DNA of 55,101 nucleotides from Candidatus Wallbacteria bacterium (GTDB taxonomy: Bacteria; Muiribacteriota; UBA6191; JACPRK01). The DNA lies in NCBI GenBank assembly GCA_016190005.1, contig JACPRK010000179.1, positions 1 through 55,101 of the forward strand, written 5' to 3'. Positions 17,868 to 26,500 of the stretch are shown here, in pieces; position 1 is the first letter of the stretch; each line of letters begins with the position of its first letter. The notes under the pieces are model-generated. The model worked only from the letters and a program-made list of their open reading frames with translations. It ran no database searches and was not told the origin of the DNA. Position numbers and translations under genes: made by a program.

Positions 17868-20251
17868 CTCACCACCACCTGCTCCTCGGTGAAGCTGACG
17901 TTGTGGGCGAAGTCCTCGGCGGTCAGGCGCAACGGGTAAGTGCCCGGGGCCATCGAGGCGGGAAGCCGCACCAGCGCCGTAGAAGCATGACGCTTCGCGT
18001 CATAGTGCAGCTCCACGGGCGGCAGGCCGGGCAACCGGGCCGTGATGCGGCGAGTGTCGCTGTCGGCGTAGGCGACCAGCTCGAGCGTCTCCCCTGCGGC
18101 CGGCGGAGGACCTAGCCGGCCCAGCGAGAGCTCGGGCGGGCGGCTGTCGATGACGAAGCTCTTCTCCTCGAGAAACTTGCGGCCGTCGCGGTGCGTGAGT
18201 ACGAGGGTTGCTCGGTAGACGCCGTCGGCCATCGCGTGGGGCACAAGGAAGCGCGTCTCCCAGAGCCCGGACGCTCCGTCGGGCTCCAGTGCCCGGGTGA
18301 GACCGAACGGGAAGATGGCGGCGACGGCTGCGATGTCCTGGGGGGGTTTTACTCGCAGAACCGGGTCGCCCGGCTTGATGACGCGGGGGCGCAAGAGCGC
18401 CCTCGGGGCGGCCAGGAAGCTCGTGTACGGGGTGACGAAGCGGTGCTCGCGCGCAAGGGCGATGATCTCCTCGATCCACTCCTCCTGCTCGCCCATGAGG
18501 CCGATCTGCTCGAGCAGCCAGTCGACCCGCTCGCGCGCCCAGACCCTTGGCAGGTGCGCATGGGACGAGGAGCTCTCCGGAAGCTCCACCCTGGCCTGGA
18601 GCTTGCGTGGACCCGACGGCGACTCGAACGACACCGCCATACCGGTGGAGCCAAGCGGTCCTTTGTAGCGTCCGACGAACCGGTACGACGACCGGTCGTA
18701 GGCCAGCCCCGTCCCTGCCGGGTAGACCATCTCGATGTTCTCGGGCACATCGAAGGCCAGCGTCAGGCTCCTCAGCGCGGCCTCGCCCATCCTTCCCAGG
18801 AAGGTCGCCAGCGGCGCCCGAATGTCCTCGGTCTCCGAGGCCCAGGTGAACTGCCCCGTGGAGGCCGTGGAGAGGCGCGAAAGCAGCAGCCGGTTGGCGT
18901 CGCTGCCGACGCCGAACGCCATCACGCTCGCCCCGATTGGCCCGTTGGCCTTCTCGAAGCCAGCGAGCAGCGCCGCGGCACCGACCGGTGTCGACGTCGC
19001 ATGACCGTCCGTGACCAGAACCAGAATGCGCCGCGCGCCCTTCGGCGCTGCCGCCAGCGGCCGTAACCCGGCCTCCAGCGCCCGGGCCAGATCCGTTCCG
19101 CCCGCAAGCGACATGCCGCGCACCTGTTCGAGCGCAGCGGCCATCGCGGCCTGGGTCGCCGGCAGCAAGCCGCCCGGCAGCTCCCGCACTCGGTCGTTGA
19201 AGGTCAGCACGGTAAAGGTGTCCGACGGTCCCAGCCTGGAGAGCACGCCCTCGACGACCGAAAAGGCCCGATCGAGCTTCTGCCACTGCATGGAGAGCGA
19301 GCAATCGAGCGCGACCGACACGGCCAGCGCTCCTCCCCGCCGCGACTTTGCGGTTGCTTCCCCGCCGGCGTCCCCTTCGAGGTCGAACAGCGTCTCGGCC
19401 TGGAAGTAACCCCGCTCATCCGAGAAGAGCTTTCCGGCCCCGAACGGCGTCAGGTCCCGCCGCACGCGGCCTGGATCCCGATACGTTTGGAAGCGGGTGC
19501 GAGTCGCTCCGGGGCGGTACGAGAGCGAGAGCGTGAAGTCGGAGTCGAAGTGGACGTCCCGGCCCGCGAAGTTGCCTTCGTAGACGTGGTTCCCGCCAGA
19601 AACCGTGTGGCGCCCAGGGGAGGGGAACGCCAGCCCCTCGGTCTGGAGCCCGGCCAGCTCCTCGGCGGATTCGACCCGGTAAGCCAGGGTCAGCTCTGCT
19701 GCGGACAGAGAGCGGTACCGTGCCGGCTTGAGCGGATAGACGAGCTGGGCCTGTCGGCCGGCGACTGCCAGCTCGGCTGTGTACTCGAGCTCGATCCGCT
19801 TGGAGCCCCAGGCCGGGATCGGGAAGACCTTCACGCTGAACGTGTTCGTTTCCTCCGCGTGCTCCGACTTCTCCAGCAGTCCAGGGTCCACCTTGTTGGC
19901 GGTCAAGGTCTCGTAGTGCATGCGGGCGCGCGCCCGCTCCAGTACCACGCCCGGAATGCGGACGCCGTCCTCCCAGATGGCGAAGTCGGCGAGGCTGGTG
20001 CCCGCCGGGAGGAAGAAGACGTACTCGCCCTCGAGGTCGCGGCCGGTGTGGTTGGCAAAGACCTGGCGAGTCCGCACGCGGGCGAAGCGCTCGTCGACCG
20101 CAAGCTCGACCGACATCCGTGCCAGCGAGAGGATGGAAGGGTCCGGCGCGCTTGCCAGATTGAGCGGGATCAGGGTCCCCGGGTCGGCCGGGCAGCGAGC
20201 TGCCAGTGCGCCGGCCAAGACCAGCGTCGCCAGGAAGCGAAGAGCTTGCAT
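17864..20251 (-). CDS. Exported VIT-VWA domain protein (inter-alpha-trypsin-inhibitor-like)
   Basis: The protein has 795 residues with a signal peptide (MQALRFLATLVLAGALA). A VIT domain spans about residues 40-165, with the characteristic RTRQVFANHTG, EGEYVFFLPAG, ARMHYETL and FSVKVFPIPAWGSKRIELEY segments. The VWA domain spans about 308-490 with a complete MIDAS: DCSLS (316-320), GGTDL (384-388) and VTDGH (413-417). The C-terminal 250 residues look like beta-sandwich modules. MIDAS-bearing VWA domains bind ligands through a divalent metal. It is the first gene of a four-gene overlapping cassette with the mega-TPR, an unknown exported protein and a metalloprotease. Confidence 0.9.
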   Translation of the reverse strand: MQALRFLATLVLAGALAARCPADPGTLIPLNLASAPDPSILSLARMSVELAVDERFARVRTRQVFANHTGRDLEGEYVFFLPAGTSLADFAIWEDGVRIPGVVLERARARMHYETLTANKVDPGLLEKSEHAEETNTFSVKVFPIPAWGSKRIELEYTAELAVAGRQAQLVYPLKPARYRSLSAAELTLAYRVESAEELAGLQTEGLAFPSPGRHTVSGGNHVYEGNFAGRDVHFDSDFTLSLSYRPGATRTRFQTYRDPGRVRRDLTPFGAGKLFSDERGYFQAETLFDLEGDAGGEATAKSRRGGALAVSVALDCSLSMQWQKLDRAFSVVEGVLSRLGPSDTFTVLTFNDRVRELPGGLLPATQAAMAAALEQVRGMSLAGGTDLARALEAGLRPLAAAPKGARRILVLVTDGHATSTPVGAAALLAGFEKANGPIGASVMAFGVGSDANRLLLSRLSTASTGQFTWASETEDIRAPLATFLGRMGEAALRSLTLAFDVPENIEMVYPAGTGLAYDRSSYRFVGRYKGPLGSTGMAVSFESPSGPRKLQARVELPESSSSHAHLPRVWARERVDWLLEQIGLMGEQEEWIEEIIALAREHRFVTPYTSFLAAPRALLRPRVIKPGDPVLRVKPPQDIAAVAAIFPFGLTRALEPDGASGLWETRFLVPHAMADGVYRATLVLTHRDGRKFLEEKSFVIDSRPPELSLGRLGPPPAAGETLELVAYADSDTRRITARLPGLPPVELHYDAKRHASTALVRLPASMAPGTYPLRLTAEDFAHNVSFTEEQVVVR

Positions 20252-20384
20252 CCCGCCCAGAGGCTATCAGCACTCGCCCGTCGATTCAAGAACAGCAACG
20301 GCGCGGGCACCGCACCGTCGTCGCGCTCTCCGTCGCCACTCGCTGGCAGTGCACGTGCCGCCCGCATCCCGGGGATTCTGCGAG

Positions 20385-20545
20385 TCAGGGCACGGTCGCC
20401 GGTGGTTGCGGCGTGCTGCTCAGACCCAACGTGAAGTTCACCGCCTCGCGCCCGCCGTCCAGGGACACGAGATTCGCGCTCCCAGACGAGAAATCAGGCG
20501 CCACGGTGGCCGTTCCACTGGCTGCAGACGTTCCTTCGTCGCACG
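20385..20545 (-). pseudogene. Possible remnant of a carboxypeptidase-regulatory-like domain
   Basis: This lies downstream of the cohesin/dockerin protein stop, in a different frame. It can be read as GTATVAPDFSSGSANLVSL ... GREAVNFTLGL, ending ATVP. The VNFTL ending is typical of carboxypeptidase-regulatory-like domains, and third-codon positions are strongly G/C as in real genes here. It has no own start, so it may be a decayed gene end or a frameshifted extension. The remaining bases 20252-20384 show nothing else. Confidence 0.35.
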
Positions 20546-20551
20546 CTCGCG

Positions 20552-23500
20552 TCAGTTCCCGGACGGAAGTTCTGCAGGCCTCTCGGCGGGGACGAAGACG
20601 ATGTAGGCTTCCCCATCCTGGATCTTCCAGGCCGGGACTCCAGACTTGTCGAAGTAGACCTCGAACCGGCCATTCGCCCCTACCCGGATCGCGTAAGTAC
20701 CTCCCGTTCGCGTGAGCAGGCTCGCAACTGTCTCGTCGGTCGGTACGCCCAGCGGGTAGCCGATCAAGTTCAGCCCGGGGTGCAGCTTCTGCTTCAAGCT
20801 CTCGCGTCGCCACGGCAGCCCGCGCAGCTTTCTGGTGGCGCGCTGAAGCCTGGGGGGGCGAAGCACGAGCAGACCTCGCCCGGCTTGCGCCACGAACGCC
20901 TGGTTCCCAAGTCCCGGAGCATAGAGACCAAATCGCCCGCGGCCGGACTCCGGATCTCGCTCCAGTTGAACAACCACACTCCCGGTCGTCGAGGTCAAGA
21001 AATCCGCGGCATCGAACGGGTGGCCGGTCGTCGACGGGTCGACCGGGAGAGACACCATGGCCAGCCCACCCATGGCCGGCAGGTCGCGCTCGATCGACTC
21101 CGGAGGCCGGACTCTCAGCCTCACTGGGAATGGCTCGCTCAACCGTTCGCCGTCGCTGGCCAGGAGCGCGAAGACGTAGTTGCGCGTGCCGGCGTCTCGC
21201 GTGTCTGGCACGACAAACGTCGTGATCTGGGCGAACGGCTGACTGAGGGTCACGCGGGGACCTTCGATCTGCACCCACGTGTAGCTCAGCGTCTTGTCGG
21301 GCTCCAGCGCCCGGGCGCTGGCGCTGCCAACCAGCTCGACGACGTCGCCAGGCCCGAAGGACTCCTCCGCGTCCGCAACGGGCGCAGCTCCCGACTTCGG
21401 AGCTGGCACCTGCTTCTTCTTTGCGACGGCCTTCGCTTCCGGTGTACGCCCTTCGACGTCGTCCACGATGACCCGGATCTTCCGGGAGACCTTCACGCCC
21501 GTCGGCCGTCCGGTGGAGTCGAACTCGGACACCTCGCAGCGGAACCCCAGCAGGCGGGAGACTGTCGGCTCGAAGCTGACCGCCGAAACAGTCTGGTCCG
21601 CCGGAGCGAAGGTGGAGGTCGAGAGCTGCACCGGCGGACCATCCTCCTGTTTCCACGAGAAGGAGAGCAACTGCTTCAGCGGCGGCCGTCCGACATCCGA
21701 GTCGTCGACCTCCGCCTTGAGGGTCACGCGCGAGGGGAGCACGACCCGCAAGGTCCTTGGATTCGACGCGCCAGGCTGATCGGACAGATCCTCGCCGGTG
21801 GAGCTCGTGCTGGTGGCGCTGGCGACGAGCGAGACCCGTGGCCGCTTGTTGCCGCGCTCGATGGCGAGGAATCCGGTGCGGAAGGGCGGGCTCTGGGCTC
21901 CTGCCGGATCGAGCACCACGAGATGGAACTCGTAGGCCCCCGGGGACGTCACGACCAGCCGCGGCGCCGCGACTGTGGTGAGGGCGGTGGTGAGAACACC
22001 TGGGCCGGCGAGCTGCATCCATCGGTACGCCAGTCGCCCAGCGTCCTCGCGGTCTTCGTCCACGGAGAAGCGACCGTCCAGGAGGATGTCCGTACCCGTC
22101 GTGACCTCGAGGACGGGATCACCCGGCCCCACCGCTTGCCCGGTGGAAGTGACGATGGCAAAGGCCTGCGCGCTTGGAGTCCGGTTCAACCGGTTGATGG
22201 TCACGCGGGTCGAAGCGAGCGGGCTCTCCAGCAAGCCGTTGCGCACGGTGAGCCCGAAGACGTAAGTCCCGGGCGGCCCAGGCGCAAAGGTGACCACGGC
22301 GCTCGTCGGACTGCTCAAAGAGGTCGGCGCCGGCGCGCTCACGACGACCCACGCATACCGGAGCTCCAGGGGTGGCACGTTCGAGTCGGCGCTCCTGCGT
22401 CCGTCTAGCCGCACGACGCCCCTGGCTCCACCCAGTTCGGGATCCACGATCTCCGCCGAGCCGCCGGCCACCGACAGCTGCCGCTCGGGACCGGCATCCG
22501 CTCGCGGCCCGAGCGTCCGGCTTCGCCCACGGCGGGAGCCGACTTCGGCCGACGTCAGGGCCACGAGGCCTGGTAGCAGCGCGGCTCCCGCTCGAAGCCC
22601 AAAACGCAGCGTTGCCACCGCCCCGTCACCGATTCGAGCGGCGCCCTCGCCTGCATGGGCGGTTAGCCCCAGGAAGCCCGACTGGAAATCGAACTGACGG
22701 AGGGACGCGCCCGACAACGCGGTTCCTGTCTGCACTTCCAGCAGCTCGAGGGAGGCCGCGTCGAAGGCCACGGAGGCCAGCACGAAGTCGAGCCCAGGCG
22801 AGGATTGGCTCGTGAGCAGCGTGGCCACGATCGAGTCCGGCGCCGTCGTGACACGCATCGCCAGGCGCGCCGCCTCGCCGGCCACGCTGTTGGCGGTCGC
22901 CTCCAGCCGGTAGGTTCCCGTGAGGGCAGCGGCTGTGCTGCGCACCACGACGAAGTAGGTACCCGCCAGGACCGGCCGGAACCCGGTGACCCTGGCCAGC
23001 GCTCCCGAGACCTTCGAGCCGACGTCGACGGGCACACGACCGTCTCGATCGAGCACCGACAGATCGAGACCGCCGGCCGTCACCGAGGTCGCCGTGATGT
23101 CGTAGCTGAGCCCGGCCTTGGCCGCGAGGCGAAAGATGTCGACGTCCCCGGCCGGCTCGATCGCGGCCGTCACCGGCAAGGCTCCGAGATCGTCGGCGGG
23201 GCTCACGGTCGCCTCGGGGCGGCCGGGATGATCGTCAGCGGTCGCGCCCGCGCTCGTGTTCGACGCCGAAAGGCTCAAGCGGTACTCGCCAGTACCGGCC
23301 CGCGAGAAGTGGCGAATCTGCACGAAGTACGTGCCTCCGATGGTGGGCTGGAAGTCGGCCAGCTTCGACGCAGCGGAGTTTCCGAAGTCGTCGTTGGCGG
23401 CCAGAACGGTCGAACCGTCCCGATCGAGCAGCGTCATGAACGAGTCGCGCATGGTTCCGAGCTGCACCTCCAGCGTGTAGCTCTCGGTCGACTTGGCGTC

Positions 23501-26500
23501 GAAGAAGAAGTAATCGACGTCGCCGGTCGTCTCGATCTCTCCGGCTGCCGAGGCTTCACCGGCCAGGAGAGCATCCCGGGGGGCCAGCGTCAGCTCTGCG
23601 GCGTTCGGGTGGTCGTCGGCGATCGGGGCTGGGCCAGCCATGGCAGTGACGGACAGGGCGTAGCGCCCCGCGCCCGAGAACCGGCTGAAGTGGCGGACGC
23701 GGACGAAGAAGACGCCGGAGACCGAAGGCGTGAACTCGATCTTCGAGGAACGATCGCCGGGGGCCGCGTCGTCGTTGTCTGCGACCGGCACCGTCGGGGC
23801 GGATTCGCTGAAGAGCGCGAGCACGGTATCCGTGATCGTGAGCAGCCGGGTCCGGATCGTCAGCTTCTCGCCGCCCTTGGCTTCGATGACGAAGAAATCG
23901 ACGTCTCCCGCCTTCTCGATGGCGCCTTCGACCTCGGGACCATCGACGCCGATGAAGTCGCTCGCGGTGACGGAACCCGCGTCGTTGGCATGGTCGTCTC
24001 CGGTGGGCGAGACGACGGTGACCACCACTTCGTCTCCCGCGCTCTCCAGTGTGCCGTCCGACACGACGAGGCGGAAGGTGTAGATGCCAGGCGAAGTGGC
24101 CACGAAGGAGGGCTGAGGCGCACTGGCATTGTCGAGCTGCACGGTCGGCTCACCGGGTTGAGTCCACTGGAACGACACCTCGCTTCCGTCCGGATCGGAG
24201 CTGCGTCGCCCGTCGAGCAAGACGCTGGAGCCCTGAGGTACGGATGCGTCGAGGCCCGCGTTGGCCACCGGAGGCCGGTTGCCGATCCGGATCACCAGGG
24301 AGGCCGGCGCGGCGACCGCGAGCCCCGCGAGGTCCTCGCCCCGCACCGTGACGACGTAATCGCCGTTCTGCTCGGCCGTCGGGGAGAGCGCTCGGGAGAA
24401 GCCGAAGACCGTGCCCGACCCGATCATCGGCTCATCAATGACCTGGAAGGAGGAATTGGCTCCAGAGATCGATACGACGGGGACCGGGAAGACCGGATCG
24501 GCGCACCGGGCGATTGGCGTCGTGGTCCCGCTCACCAGCATCGGCTCGGAGAAGGTGGCCGTGAGCTGCAGCAGATGTCCCGAGGTGACCGGATTCTGCG
24601 AGAAGGAGAGGGATACGGCAGGCAGCGTGGAGTCGGCCGTGACGCAGATGAAACCCGCCGCGCCGCCGCCCCCGACGCGCACGCCGTCGACATCCGTGAA
24701 GACGACCGAGCCGATACCCAGCTCCAGCCTGGCTCCCTGCGTGGCGCTCGTGGAGACGCGGAACACCAGCTTACCCGCCTCTCCGCTCGGCAGAACTCCC
24801 AGGTTCACCGGCGCCACATACACGCGCGCACCGCCGGGAACGAGACCTGTCGTGACGACGGATTTGCCGGCCGCGGCCAGCGCCTTCGCTGGCCGGAACC
24901 CGACGAAGGAGAGGTCCGCCGAGGGAAAGGTGACATCGCACTGGAACTCCGTGATGCGCCCGGCCACACGGGCGCCGACGACGAGCGGCACCTCCAGCTC
25001 GCCTCCCGGCGCGCCGCGCGCGGTTCCGACTTCCACGACCTCGTCGGCCCCCGTGCCCTGCAAGCCAGGCGGAGCTTCGGTGGGCCGACTGACCACTGCG
25101 TTCGCCAGCCGAAGGATGTCAAAGATGTTCACCTTGGCGTCATCCGTCAGATCAGCGCTCAACGTCATCGCCGAGCGCCCCAGCATCACGTTGGCCACGA
25201 TCCGCCCGTCCCGGACGTCCACGTACCCGTCCGAGTTCAGGTCCTCCCGCGCGGCGGACGGGGCAATCTCGATCGAGCCGTCCAGGAGGGTCGCCTGAAC
25301 TTCGTTCCCCGCGGTGTCAGAGACAGAGAACCCCGAGCCGACCAGGCCCCGGACCGTTCCCTGCAGGGCTGTCTGGCTCGCTTCGACCTTGAGGAGCAAG
25401 ATGTTGCCCGACGGCAGCGCGCTGGCGTCCAAGCCGAAGACGACCACGCGCATCCTGCCGGGTGCTTGCAGCGCCGACGCGACCTGGTAGCCCGAGCCCA
25501 GGAGCGCGGCGCCTGCGCGAACCCCGGTGATCGATAGGACGGTCGAATCGAACTCGATATCGAGCTGCAATCCCCCGACGGCCGTCCCTGTCACGTTGTC
25601 GAACTGGACCGGCACGTCGATGGCGCCTCCGGCCGCCACGGCCCCCCGCCCAAGCGTCACCGTGGGCGCACTGCCGGCCAGGACCGTCACCGAGGCCGTG
25701 CTGCCCGCGATGCCGCTCAGGCTGTTCGCAGAGGAATCCGCCGCGTCGATCCGCTCCACCGTCAAGGAGCCAGTTCCTGCGGCGACTCCTTTCACCGTGA
25801 GCGTCGCCAGCTCTCCGCCTCCGAACGCCAGGTCATTGGTGCCATGGACGACCAGGTTCATCCCCATGCTCGTGAGCTGCGTCGCAATGGACTTGCCCGC
25901 CGCAGACGCGGCGGCGCCGATCACTGCCGAGACACACGTCAACTGCCGGCTTGGCCGAACGCTGAAGCTGAGCGCGCTGAGCGTGGCCGGAGTACCGGGG
26001 GGCTGCGAGAGCACGAGCTGGACGGTCCCGGTCGCTCCGCTCTGGACCCGGGCGCCCTCGGGAACGAGGATCGTCGAGGGGGTCACGGCCTGCGGCTCGT
26101 TCGTGTGCCGGACGCACGTCATGAAGCCGGTCTTCGCGATGGCTCGATTCAGGAGGTACTGGAGATCGGCGGCCTGCGCTGGAACTCCGTCGACCCGGAC
26201 ATCGAAGCACCCCTGGCCTCCACCGAGACACGCTTGGAAATTGGGCTTGCCGAGCAGTCGATTGATGAGGCGCTGGATGTCGGATGCTGTGGCGGAATTG
26301 CTGTCACCGTTGATGTCGAAGCAGGCCGACGGGTCGACCGGCGGCTCGTCGACGAGGACCACGACCCCGTCCGTGATCGCGCCTGCCAGCGAGTTCGAAT
26401 CCGCGTCGACCACATCCAGCCCGGAGCCCGAAAGAAGCGCCCTGCCAGGACCCGTGCCTGGGAGGACCGGGAAGTCGAGGCTCACGAGGACGCCGTTGGA

